23,596 bases of DNA from Fervidifonticultor_A sp037443565. GTDB taxonomy: Bacteria > Sysuimicrobiota > Sysuimicrobiia > Sysuimicrobiales > Humicultoraceae. Below are positions 1 through 7,302 of the stretch, piece by piece. The stretch covers positions 1-23,596 of the forward strand of contig JBBIOB010000048.1 in assembly GCA_037443565.1 (NCBI GenBank), read 5' to 3'. The notes beneath the pieces are model-generated. The model was not told where the DNA came from. It did not search any database and saw only the letters and a list, made by a program, of their open reading frames with translations. How positions within the stretch are numbered: the first letter of the stretch is position 1; every line of letters begins with the position of its first letter. The position numbers were made by a program, and so were the translations under genes.

Positions 1-2
1 TC

Positions 3-656
3 GCGCACGAGCTGCGCACTCCCTTATCCAACCTCAGGGGATACCTGGAGGCGGTGCGCGACGGGGTCACGCCCGTGTCGGCGGAGACCGTGGCGCTGCT
101 GCACGAAGAGGTCATGCGGATGGTCAGGCTGGTGCAGGCCCTCCACGAGCTTTCGCTCTTTGACGCCGGCCTGCCGCGCGTACGGCGCCAGAGTGTCGAG
201 GTGAGCGGTCTGGTGCGCCGGGCGCTCGAACTCCGGCGCGGCGAGTTCGCGGCGGGCCGCATCACGGTTCAGAGCGACATCGGCGACGCGGTTCCTGTCT
301 CCGGTGATCCCGATCTGCTCGCGCAGGCGCTGCACAATCTGCTGGACAATGCGCTCAAGTACACGCCCGTGGGCGGGCAGGTGGAGGTGCGGACGTCACA
401 GGCCGGAGGCCAGGCGCGGATCGCCGTCACGAATCGCGGCGTGGAGATCCCGCCTGATGACCTGCCGTACATCTTTGAGCGATTCTACCGGGGCGACAGA
501 TCCCGATCGCGCGACTCGGGCGGGGCCGGGATCGGCCTGGCGATCGTCAAGGAGATCGCGCGCGTGCACGGCGGGGATGTCGGCGCCGACAGCGGGGCAG
601 GCGAGACGACCGTCTGGTTGACCGTCGACACGTCGGTGCACCCCTCGCCGGTCTAG
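3..656 (+). CDS. Sensor histidine kinase, C-terminal part (5' end outside window)
   Basis: This is the catalytic half of a two-component sensor kinase, which autophosphorylates on His and passes the phosphate to a response regulator. The open frame runs in from the window edge. The H-box reads AHELRTPLSNLRGY, with the phospho-acceptor His at visible residue 2. The N-box NLLDNALKYTP (visible residues 112-122), the F-box FERFYRGD and the G-box GAGIGLAIV follow in the usual order and form the HATPase_c ATP site. The catalytic half is therefore complete; the sensor, membrane and HAMP parts would lie upstream of the window. The box sequences resemble BaeS/PhoR-like (HPK1-type) kinases. The partner regulator is not visible, and the input signal cannot be inferred. 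The product family is certain; the subfamily is not. Confidence 0.95.
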   Translation, partial: AHELRTPLSNLRGYLEAVRDGVTPVSAETVALLHEEVMRMVRLVQALHELSLFDAGLPRVRRQSVEVSGLVRRALELRRGEFAAGRITVQSDIGDAVPVSGDPDLLAQALHNLLDNALKYTPVGGQVEVRTSQAGGQARIAVTNRGVEIPPDDLPYIFERFYRGDRSRSRDSGGAGIGLAIVKEIARVHGGDVGADSGAGETTVWLTVDTSVHPSPV

Positions 657-670
657 CCGCCGCTGCGTCT

Positions 671-699
671 TTGTCAATTCTTCACGATTTGCTTATCGG
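671..699 (+). promoter_or_regulatory. Possible sigma70-type promoter for the exported protein at 759
   Basis: TTGTCA (671-676) matches the -35 consensus in five of six positions. It is followed after 17 bases by TATCGG (694-699), a weak -10 hexamer. The stretch is noticeably more AT-rich than its surroundings and lies between the kinase stop codon and the next gene. This is read from sequence only. Confidence 0.35.
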
Positions 700-758
700 A
701 TGCCAACAGCCGGCACCCTACCATGAGGGAGCACCGACTTCATGGGGAGGTGGAGCAC

Positions 759-1208
759 ATGGGCATGCGCACGTGGTTGGCAGCGGCGTCGGGGGTTGCC
801 GTGCTGACCCTGGTTGTTGGCGCAGCGTCCGCGGCCGACATGAGCATGAACGCCTCGGCGCAGTTGAAGGCGGCGATCGCGGAAGCGAAGAGGGCGCAGA
901 GCGCCGGCGCGCCTAAAGAGGCTCAGGAGCACCTACAGGGTGTTGTGAACTGCATCGAAGGTCCCCGCGGCGCGATGTTCAAGGCGATGATGGGCGGCAT
1001 GATGAGTGGTTGTGAGGGCAAGGGGAACGGCCTCCTGCCCGACGCCAGGGCGTCTGGTGCCCGCTGGGCGGGCGCGGTGCCCTACATCGAACTGGCGAAC
1101 GACAACGCCGCCGCCGGTCTCAAGGCGATGACGCTGGCCAAGGCCCGTGCCGCCGCGTGGGCGGCGTCCGCGTTGCTAGAGCAGGCGGACAAGCAGATGA
1201 TGCGGTGA
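759..1208 (+). CDS. Small exported protein of unknown function
   Basis: The product is 149 residues. The start is set at 759 because GGGAGG (745-750) lies 8 bases upstream; an in-frame ATG at 723 has no such site. Residues 1-25 form a typical signal peptide with a likely cut near AASAA, so the product should leave the cytoplasm. The mature part is mostly Ala-rich amphipathic helix. It contains a short HLQGVVNCIEGPRG segment, a Met-rich stretch (FKAMMGGMMSGC) and a second Cys, which suggests a disulfide or a metal site. I do not recognise the family. It lies directly downstream of a sensor kinase gene, so it could be a target or accessory of that system, but the promoter-like gap argues for separate transcription. 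Confidence 0.75.
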   Translation: MGMRTWLAAASGVAVLTLVVGAASAADMSMNASAQLKAAIAEAKRAQSAGAPKEAQEHLQGVVNCIEGPRGAMFKAMMGGMMSGCEGKGNGLLPDARASGARWAGAVPYIELANDNAAAGLKAMTLAKARAAAWAASALLEQADKQMMR

Positions 1209-1238
1209 CGCGCGGCGTGCGCCACGACGCCCCGATGG

Positions 1239-1400
1239 GCGCCAGCGACGCCCGAGTGGGGGGCCATGGTCAGCGACGGCGGCTGGTACCTGATGGGTCA
1301 GTGGTGGATGACGACGCTGCCGGGATCGGCGATCGCCATGGCGGTCCTGGGGTTCAATCCGTTGGGCGACGGGATTCGCGACATCCTGGACCCGCTAGCC
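1239..1400 (+). pseudogene. Remnant: C-terminal piece of an OppC/DppC-type peptide ABC permease
   Basis: In one frame this stretch reads PATPEWGAMVSDG, then WWMTTLPGSAIAMAVLGF and LGDGIRDILDP. This is the conserved C-terminal end of the DppC/OppC permease family of peptide/nickel ABC importers, including the last membrane helix and the closing GDGLRDxLDP motif. The roughly 230 residues that should precede it are absent. The sequence before 1239 is the end of an unrelated gene, whose stop codon is at 1206-1208. The frame runs on past 1400 into sequence I do not recognise and then into the antisense of aconitase. No ribosome-binding site precedes the ATG at 1266. I read it as a relic left by a deletion or rearrangement. 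Confidence 0.7.
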
Positions 1401-1518
1401 TGTTCCCGAATCCTCGACGACGTCGAACGGCGGGCTCACGGAGATGCGGTTCATCACAACGAACATGCGATCTCCTCGTCGCGGGGCCTCGTGTCGGGCG
1501 CGCCGTTCGGGCTCAACC
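1401..1518. other. Intergenic stretch, no recognised content
   Basis: The sequence between the permease relic and the 3' end of the aconitase gene contains no gene, RNA or clear terminator that I can support. It may be further decayed coding sequence from the same lost operon. Confidence 0.4.
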
Positions 1519-4221
1519 CTAGAGCAACTGACGCAGCATCATGTGCAGGATGCCGCCGTGCCGGTAGTACTCTGCCTCGACCGGCGCATCGATACGGACG
1601 ATTGCGGCGAACATGACCTCCGTCCCATCGTCACGCCGCGCCCGCACGCGTACCGTCTGGCGGGGCTTGAGGTCGCCGGCGACTCCCTCAACGGCGAACG
1701 TCTCGACCCCGGTCAGTCCCAGCGTTTCGCGGGTCTCGCCCTCGACAAACTGGAGCGGCAGCACACCCATCCCGACCAGGTTGCTGCGGTGGATGCGCTC
1801 GTAGCTCTCGGCGATGACCGCGCGTACGCCGAGCAACGCCGGCCCCTTGGCCGCCCAGTCGCGCGAGGAGCCGCTCCCGTACTCCTTGCCGGCGATGACG
1901 ACCAGGGGCACCCCGTCCCGCTTGTAGCGCATCGCCGCGTCGTAGATGAACATCGTCTCACGGCTGGGCTGGTGGATGGTCTTTGGGCCCTCGAGGCCCG
2001 GCAGCATCAGGTTCTTGAGCCGGATGTTGCCAAAGGTCCCGCGCATCATGACCTCGTGGTTGCCGCGCCGCGCCCCGTAGGTGTTGAAGTCGAGGGGCTG
2101 CACGCCGCGCTCCATGAGGTATCGGCCTGCCGGGCTGTCGGTAGCGATAGAGCCAGCGGGTGAGATGTGGTCGGTCGTAATCGAATCGCCGAGGACCACC
2201 AGGCAGCGCGCGCCGGCGATGTCGCGGAGCGGCGCGGGCGCAGGGGGCAGGTCGACAAAGAACGGCGGCTCCTGGATGTAGGTGGAGGCGGGGTCCCACT
2301 CGTAGACCAGACCCGCGGGCGTCGGCATGCTCTTCCACGTCTCGTTGCCCTCGAACACCTGGCTGTACTGCGCTCTGAACTGTTCCTGACGCAAGGAATC
2401 GTGGATGACTCGGCGGATCTCCTCCTGCGTCGGCCAGAGGTCGCGCAGGAAGACCGGGGTCCCGCTCGCATCGCGGCCGACCGGCTCGGCGGTCATGTCG
2501 ACGTCCACGCGTCCGGCGAGCGCGTACGCGACCACGAGCGGCGGCGAGGCCAGGTAGTTGGCCTTCACCTGGGGATGGATGCGGCCCTCGAAGTTCCGGT
2601 TGCCGGAGAGCACCGCCGCGACGACCAGGTCGCCCTCGCGGACGGCGTCGGCCACCGGATCGGGCAGCGGGCCCGAATTCCCGATGCAGGTGGTGCAGCC
2701 GTACCCGACGACGTTGAATCCAAGCTGCTCGAGAGCGCCCAGCAGCCCGGAGTCGCGCAGGTACTCGGTGACGACCTTCGACCCCGGGGCCAGGCTCGTC
2801 TTCACGTGGTGGGGAACCTGGAGGCCGCGCTCGATGGCCTTCTTCGCCAGCAGGCCGGCGCCCACCATGACCGAGGGGTTCGAGGTGTTCGTGCACGAGG
2901 TGATCGCGGCGATGACGACCGCCCCGTGTCCGATCTCACCGCTGGTGCCGTTGAAGCGGACTGATGCCGTGCGCTGGACATCGTCCTGGGAGAGCCCAAA
3001 CCCGCGCTGGGTGAGCGGCGCGGTCAGGGCGTTCTTGAAGCCGGAGGGGACCGCGGCCAGGGCGATCCGGTCCTGCGGTCGCTTGGGGCCCGCCAGGCTG
3101 GGCTCAACGTCGCCGAGGTCCAGCGCGACGACGTCGCTGTATTCAGGCTCCGGCGTCGCCGCGGTCCTGAAGAGTCCCTGTGTCTTGCAGTAGGCCTCGA
3201 CGAGGGCCACGTGCGCCTCGCCGCGGCCGGTGACGCGCAGGTAGGCCAGCGTCTCATCGTCTACCGGGAAGAAGCCCACCGTCGCGCCGTACTCCGGCGC
3301 CATGTTGCCGATCGTGGCGCGGTCCGCCAGCGCCAGCACGGCCAGTCCGGGGCCGAAGAACTCGACGAACTTGCCCACGACGCCCTTCCGGCGGAGGATC
3401 TCGGTAACGGTCAGCACCAGGTCGGTGGCCGTCACCCCTTCGCGCAGCGCGCCCGTGAGCCTGAAGCCGACGACCTCGGGCAGCAGCATGTAGGCGGGCT
3501 GGCCGAGCATAGTGGCCTCGGCTTCGATGCCCCCGACACCCCAGCCGAGCACGCCGAGCCCGTTGATCATCGTCGTGTGCGAGTCGGTGCCGACCAGCGT
3601 ATCGGGAAAGGCGACGGTGCGGCCGTCCGCGGTCCGGGTGCCGACCACGGTCGCCAGGTACTCAAGGTTCACCTGGTGCACGATGCCGGTATCAGGCGGC
3701 ACGACCCGGAAGTTGTCGAACGCCTGCTGCGCCCATCGGAGGAAGGCGTATCGCTCTCGGTTGCGCTCGAACTCGCGCTCCGCGTTGATCAATCGCGCCG
3801 CGGCGGAGCCGTAGGCGTCGACTTGAACCGAGTGATCGACGACCAGATCGACCGGGTTGAGCGGGTTGATCTTTGCTGGGTCCCCGCCCATGCGGTGCAG
3901 CGCCGAGCGCATTGCGGCGAGGTCGGCCACAGAGGGCACCCCGGTGAAGTCCTGGAGCAGCACGCGCGCCGGCAGGAAGGGGATCTCCCGCTCGACCGGC
4001 CGCGGTGTCCAGCCGGCGATCACGCCGACATCACTTTCGGTGACGCGGAAGTTGTCGCACTGCCGCAGCGCCTGCTCAAGCAGGATGCGGATCGAGAACG
4101 GCAGGCGGTCGAGCGGGCCGAGCCCTGCGCGCTCGAGGCGGTCGAGGCGATAGATCTCGACGGGTCCGGATGGCGTCTGCAGGACATCACGGGCGCCGAA
4201 TGAGGGATGCACGATGGTCAT
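1519..4221 (-). CDS. acnA: Aconitate hydratase A (AcnA/IRP1 type)
   Basis: This cytoplasmic TCA-cycle enzyme interconverts citrate and isocitrate through cis-aconitate using a [4Fe-4S] cluster. The length of 900 residues matches the AcnA/IRP1 family. The three cluster ligands are visible: Cys443 in SCTNTSNPS, and Cys509 and Cys512 in YGCTTCIGNSGP. The N-terminal DFTGVPSVADLAAMR, the central VGTDSHTTMINGLGVLGWGVGG and the C-terminal swivel domain with GKEYGSGSSRDWAAKG are all intact. The ATG at 4221 is chosen because MTIVHPSFGARD resembles family N-termini and GGGTGA lies 7 bases upstream. An upstream TTG at 4266 would add 15 unlikely residues. The gene is transcribed divergently from the antiporter at 4326. 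Nothing looks damaged. Confidence 0.97.
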   Translation of the reverse strand: MTIVHPSFGARDVLQTPSGPVEIYRLDRLERAGLGPLDRLPFSIRILLEQALRQCDNFRVTESDVGVIAGWTPRPVEREIPFLPARVLLQDFTGVPSVADLAAMRSALHRMGGDPAKINPLNPVDLVVDHSVQVDAYGSAAARLINAEREFERNRERYAFLRWAQQAFDNFRVVPPDTGIVHQVNLEYLATVVGTRTADGRTVAFPDTLVGTDSHTTMINGLGVLGWGVGGIEAEATMLGQPAYMLLPEVVGFRLTGALREGVTATDLVLTVTEILRRKGVVGKFVEFFGPGLAVLALADRATIGNMAPEYGATVGFFPVDDETLAYLRVTGRGEAHVALVEAYCKTQGLFRTAATPEPEYSDVVALDLGDVEPSLAGPKRPQDRIALAAVPSGFKNALTAPLTQRGFGLSQDDVQRTASVRFNGTSGEIGHGAVVIAAITSCTNTSNPSVMVGAGLLAKKAIERGLQVPHHVKTSLAPGSKVVTEYLRDSGLLGALEQLGFNVVGYGCTTCIGNSGPLPDPVADAVREGDLVVAAVLSGNRNFEGRIHPQVKANYLASPPLVVAYALAGRVDVDMTAEPVGRDASGTPVFLRDLWPTQEEIRRVIHDSLRQEQFRAQYSQVFEGNETWKSMPTPAGLVYEWDPASTYIQEPPFFVDLPPAPAPLRDIAGARCLVVLGDSITTDHISPAGSIATDSPAGRYLMERGVQPLDFNTYGARRGNHEVMMRGTFGNIRLKNLMLPGLEGPKTIHQPSRETMFIYDAAMRYKRDGVPLVVIAGKEYGSGSSRDWAAKGPALLGVRAVIAESYERIHRSNLVGMGVLPLQFVEGETRETLGLTGVETFAVEGVAGDLKPRQTVRVRARRDDGTEVMFAAIVRIDAPVEAEYYRHGGILHMMLRQLL

Positions 4222-4253
4222 GGATAAGTCACCCGTTGGGCAGTCGCTGAAGT

Positions 4254-4262
4254 GTCCTCCAT
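4254..4262 (-). promoter_or_regulatory. Possible extended -10 promoter for acnA
   Basis: On the minus strand, about 30 bases upstream of the chosen acnA start, the sequence reads TGC-TAGATT, an extended -10 pattern. No good -35 hexamer sits 17 bases further upstream (TTCCGC is the nearest). It lies within the short divergent region shared with the antiporter gene. Confidence 0.3.
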
Positions 4263-4307
4263 ACAATCTAGCAGAGGGGTCAAGAAGGCGGAAGGTGAGG
4301 GCGCACG

Positions 4308-4316
4308 TGCTAGGAT
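4308..4316 (+). promoter_or_regulatory. Extended -10 promoter immediately before the antiporter gene
   Basis: TGC-TAGGAT (4308-4316) fits the TGnTAnnAT extended -10 pattern. A start site about 7 bases downstream would leave only 2-4 bases before the GTG at 4326, so the mRNA would be nearly leaderless. No ribosome-binding sequence fits in that space. Confidence 0.4.
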
Positions 4317-4325
4317 AGCATCATT

Positions 4326-5732
4326 GTGAACCTCATCCTCGGCATCCTGGGCGTCGTCATCGTCCTGTCAGCGATCCTGTCGCGAGCCATGGAGCGCGGC
4401 CCGTTCTCCAATGCCATCCTCTTCGTCGGGATCGGCCTGGCGCTGGGCCAGGCCGGCATCATGCGGTATCCCGTGACGGCCGAGCCTGTCGTGCTCATCG
4501 GTATCGTCACACTGACGCTCGCGCTCTTCACCGACGCCATCAAGATGCAGACCGAGCAGCTCAAGCGGAATTGGCTGGCGTCGTTCGTGGTCCTCGGTCC
4601 CGGGACGATCCTGAGCGCCCTTGCGATTGCGGCGTCGGCTCGATGGCTCCTTGGGATGGATGTGATCCCCGCGCTGCTCCTTGGCGCCGTCCTCTCGGCG
4701 ACCGATCCGGTCCTGCTGCGGGACGTGCTGCGCGACGCGCGCACCCCGCAGCCGGTCCGACAGATCCTGTCGGTCGAGTCGGGCATGAACGACGCCGTCG
4801 CCGTGCCGGCCATCCTGATCCTGAGCGCCCTGGCCGGAGGTCGGCTGACCTCGGCTGCGGACTGGGTCGGCTTCGCGCTACCGGTCTTCGTGGTGAGTCC
4901 GATGATCGGGATCGCCATCGCCTGGGCCGCGACTCGCGCGATGGCCGTCGCCGAGCGCCGGATCGGCGTGCGGCGGGACTACCAGTCGCTCTACTCGCTC
5001 GGCGTGGCGTTCGTCGCGTTTGTCGCGGGTGAAACGCTGGGCGGGAGCGGGTTGATCACGGCGTTCGTTGCCGGCGTGACGATCGCGGTGAGCGACCTCG
5101 ACCTGTGCGAGTGCTTCCTGGAGTATGGCGAGACCACCGCCGAGCTCCTGATGCTGCTGACGTTCGTCCTCTTCGGCTCGTCGCTGATCTGGCCCGCCTT
5201 CGCGGCGCTCGATTGGCGGGTCGCGGCGTTCGCCGCCGCCGTGCTGTTCGTCTGCCGGCCGGTGATCCTGCTGATCGCCCTCAGCCGGTTTCGCATCCCA
5301 TTCCAGGACAAGCTCTTCGCCGCCTGGCATGGTCCCCGCGGGTTGGACTCCATCCTGCTGGCGCTGCTCGTTCTGGTAGCCGGCGCGCCCGGAGCCGAGC
5401 AGGTCTTTGCGGTGACCGGCATCGTGGTCTTGGCCTCGGTGGTCCTCCACGGGACGCTGGGCACCCCGATGGTGGTGTGGTCGTCGCGGGCACCGTCCGC
5501 CGAGCTGGTCGCCGAACCCGAGGCGACCGACGTGCCGCGCATGACGGCGCTCATCTTGGCCGCCATGCTCGAGCGCGGCGAGCCGATCCTGGTCGTGGAC
5601 GTCCGCAGACCCGGGGACATCGATCGTGATCCCCGCCGCATTCCCACCGCGGTGCACTACCCGCCGGACGAGGCCGCCGCCCGGATCGCGGAACGGGCTC
5701 CGACGGCGCCAATTGTGATCTACTGTGCCTGA
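4326..5732 (+). CDS. CPA1-family Na+(K+)/H+ antiporter with C-terminal rhodanese-like domain, ending at an in-frame TGA
   Basis: This is a membrane antiporter that exchanges monovalent cations for protons. The first ~390 residues form about a dozen hydrophobic segments with CPA1/NhaP hallmarks: the ATDPV motif (Thr126, Asp127), ESGMND with the ion-binding Asn155-Asp156 pair, GETLGGSGLITAFVAGV, and a late PRGLDS motif. Residues ~405-468 then start a rhodanese domain (ILVVDVRRPGDID, then IVIYCA with the expected catalytic Cys467). The frame stops at TGA 5730-5732, in the middle of the active-site loop. The rest of the rhodanese domain continues in the same frame to 5888 (separate entry). The start is GTG; no Shine-Dalgarno site is seen. 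The next gene starts at the end of that extension, which suggests a functional operon. Confidence 0.9.
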   Translation: MNLILGILGVVIVLSAILSRAMERGPFSNAILFVGIGLALGQAGIMRYPVTAEPVVLIGIVTLTLALFTDAIKMQTEQLKRNWLASFVVLGPGTILSALAIAASARWLLGMDVIPALLLGAVLSATDPVLLRDVLRDARTPQPVRQILSVESGMNDAVAVPAILILSALAGGRLTSAADWVGFALPVFVVSPMIGIAIAWAATRAMAVAERRIGVRRDYQSLYSLGVAFVAFVAGETLGGSGLITAFVAGVTIAVSDLDLCECFLEYGETTAELLMLLTFVLFGSSLIWPAFAALDWRVAAFAAAVLFVCRPVILLIALSRFRIPFQDKLFAAWHGPRGLDSILLALLVLVAGAPGAEQVFAVTGIVVLASVVLHGTLGTPMVVWSSRAPSAELVAEPEATDVPRMTALILAAMLERGEPILVVDVRRPGDIDRDPRRIPTAVHYPPDEAAARIAERAPTAPIVIYCA

Positions 5733-5888
5733 CTGCGTGAAGCCACCAGCGCCCGTGTGGCGCGGGACCTGATGCGGAACGGATTCACCAGTGTCTGGGC
5801 GCTCGAAGGGGGCTGGCGCGCCTGGCTCGAACTGGGCACCGGGGTCGACCGGCCGGAATCGCCTGAGGCGACCGCGGAGCATCGATGA
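5730..5888 (+). other. In-frame continuation of the rhodanese domain beyond TGA (candidate selenocysteine readthrough or nonsense mutation)
   Basis: After the TGA at 5730 the same frame reads LREATSARVARDLMRNGF, then VWALEGGWRAWLELG, and ends at TGA 5886-5888. This is the second half of a rhodanese domain (the GF..V..L.GG..AW signature). From memory, related rhodanese tails read Y-C-x-C-P-x-E-A-T-S-A here, which puts the TGA at the second Cys. With readthrough the protein would be 520 residues, and its terminal TGA overlaps the ATG of the next gene as ATGA. Whether it is a selenocysteine codon, a recent nonsense mutation or a sequencing error cannot be decided here. Confidence 0.6.
5746..5766 (+). 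promoter_or_regulatory. Hairpin after the in-frame TGA, SECIS-like geometry (speculative)
   Basis: GCGCC (5749-5753) and GGCGC (5759-5763) form a five-pair stem around the loop CGTGT. CC (5746-5747) and GG (5765-5766) extend it across one A-G mismatch. The loop has G at its second position, 22 bases after the TGA. Those features fit the loose bacterial SECIS model as I remember it. In DNA this GC-rich such hairpins arise easily by chance, and GCCAC/GTGGC (5742-5746/5757-5761) is a competing stem. Confidence 0.3.
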
Positions 5889-6751
5889 AGACGGTCTTCC
5901 TGGGTGGGCTTGCGCTGGTGGCTGTCGCTCTGGCGTGGAGCCCACCCATCATCGGTGCGCCTGATGCTGTGCTCAGCGTGGACGTGCACGCGCACCGCGG
6001 CGGGGCTGGCCTGGCGCCGGAGAACACCCTGGCCGCCGTCCGGGCCGCGCTGGCGCTGGGCGTCGACGTGATCGAGCTCGACCTGCATGCCGCGGCGGAC
6101 GGCGAGATCGTGGTCATCCACGATGCGACGCTGGAGCGGACGACGAACGGCCGGGGCTACGTGCGGGCCGCGGCGCTGGCCGGCCTGCAGCAGCTGGACG
6201 CGGGCGCCTGGTTCCACCCACGATTTGCCGGCGAGCGGATCCCGGCGCTCCGTGACGTGCTCACCGCGATCGGGCAGGCGGGCGACACGCGCGTCCGGCT
6301 CAACCTCGAAACGAAGTACGATCCGCGAGCGCCCGCGCCGCCTGAGGACTTCGAGGTACGCATCATCCACCTGCTTCGCCAGGCACGATGGCTGGACCGG
6401 GTCATCATCCAGTCGTTCTTCTATCCGTCGCTGGCCCGCGTGAAGGCGCTGGACTCGGCCGTCGTGACCGCTGCGCTGCGAGCGCCCCGCGCCCCGGTAT
6501 CCGACCCGGTGGCCCTGATGCGCGAGGTCAGGGCCGACATCTACTCGCCGGGCGCCTCGCTCGTCACGCGCGAGGCCGTCGACGCGCTGCACCAGGCCGG
6601 AATTCCGGTCGTGCCTTGGACCGTCAACGATCCCGCCGGCATGGAGCGCCTGCTGTCAATCGGGATCGGCCGGCTCCGGGGAGACGGCATCATCACCGAC
6701 TATCCCGACCGCCTGATCGCGCTGCTGCGCCAGAGAGGACTGCGCCGCTAA
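5885..6751 (+). CDS. Exported glycerophosphodiester phosphodiesterase
   Basis: This enzyme hydrolyses glycerophosphodiesters to glycerol-3-phosphate and an alcohol. The product is 288 residues and fits the single GDPD TIM-barrel domain. Residues 1-24 are a hydrophobic signal sequence, so it probably acts outside the membrane. The catalytic pattern is complete: HRGG (His37, Arg38), APENT (44-48), the metal ligands in VIELDLH (Glu64, Asp66), VIHDATLERTTNG with the second catalytic His79, and NLETKYD. The end carries the usual PWTVND and DGIITDYPD. The ATG lies within the ATGA overlap at 5885-5888, where the extended rhodanese frame ends, so translation is probably coupled to the antiporter gene. 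The stop codon overlaps the convergent gene at 6748 by 4 bases. Confidence 0.95.
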   Translation: MKTVFLGGLALVAVALAWSPPIIGAPDAVLSVDVHAHRGGAGLAPENTLAAVRAALALGVDVIELDLHAAADGEIVVIHDATLERTTNGRGYVRAAALAGLQQLDAGAWFHPRFAGERIPALRDVLTAIGQAGDTRVRLNLETKYDPRAPAPPEDFEVRIIHLLRQARWLDRVIIQSFFYPSLARVKALDSAVVTAALRAPRAPVSDPVALMREVRADIYSPGASLVTREAVDALHQAGIPVVPWTVNDPAGMERLLSIGIGRLRGDGIITDYPDRLIALLRQRGLRR

Positions 6752-7233
6752 CGCCGGCGGTCCCGCATCCCGGGCCGGTCCCGCAGCATCGATGCCCGCA
6801 GCCGGGCCAGCTGCTCCGGCGACAGCACCTGCTTCAGTTCGGACTCGAGGATCATCCGCGCGGCCGCGAGCTGCCCCTGCAGCTCGCCGATCCGGCGGGC
6901 GACGGCGTCGATGCGCGCCCGATCCGGCGTCGGGCTCAACATGACCTCGCGCGCGTCCAGCCGCGCCCGGGCCAGGTTGATGCGCAGCCGGGCGGTCCGC
7001 TCCCTATGGGCGCTGAGAATCTGCTGCACCCGCCGCGCCTGCTCGTCGGTCAGCCCGAGCCGGCGCTGGAGATTGGGCGCGCCCGGCGGCGCCGCCGGGG
7101 GGGTCGGCGCCTGAGCGTAGAAGCCGATGATGCTCTCCGTCGAATCGAGATCATCAGGGGACTGCGCGCGGGTGATGGCGGCAGCCGCTCCAATCACCAG
7201 CAGGGCAATCAGACCTCCAACCAGGATTCTCAT
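6748..7233 (-). CDS. Spy/CpxP-like (LTXXQ) exported helical protein
   Basis: The product is 161 residues. The ATG at 7233 is chosen because GGAGG lies 7 bases upstream; an earlier in-frame ATG at 7260 has no such site. Residues 1-25 form a signal peptide ending near TRAQS. After a Pro-rich linker come two long helices bounded by LGLTDEQARRV and LSPEQLARL, the repeated LTxxQ pattern of Spy/CpxP and heavy-metal-resistance (CnrX/ZraP-like) periplasmic proteins. These act as chaperones or metal sensors in the envelope. The tail is a run of Arg-rich residues. The gene converges on the phosphodiesterase gene with a 4-base overlap at 6748-6751. The family call is by pattern; the specific role is unknown. 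Confidence 0.8.
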   Translation of the reverse strand: MRILVGGLIALLVIGAAAAITRAQSPDDLDSTESIIGFYAQAPTPPAAPPGAPNLQRRLGLTDEQARRVQQILSAHRERTARLRINLARARLDAREVMLSPTPDRARIDAVARRIGELQGQLAAARMILESELKQVLSPEQLARLRASMLRDRPGMRDRRR

Positions 7234-7302
7234 CGGTCGTCCTCCGTCTGTGGTGTTCACTCATTATGACGGCAGGAGGCCTGTGGAGGTTGGGAGATGC
7301 GC

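Noticed and set aside
3211..4203. A 330-codon plus-strand frame opposite acnA
   Set aside because: It is the antisense shadow of aconitase, with no start signals or recognisable domains.
4222..4266. Upstream TTG start for acnA
   Set aside because: It would add 15 residues unlike any aconitase N-terminus and would lie almost on top of the predicted promoter. The ATG at 4221 has a plausible ribosome-binding site.
5742..5761. GCCAC/GTGGC hairpin as the SECIS candidate
   Set aside because: Its apical loop begins CA and lacks the G expected in the first two loop positions. The overlapping GCGCC/GGCGC stem fits better.
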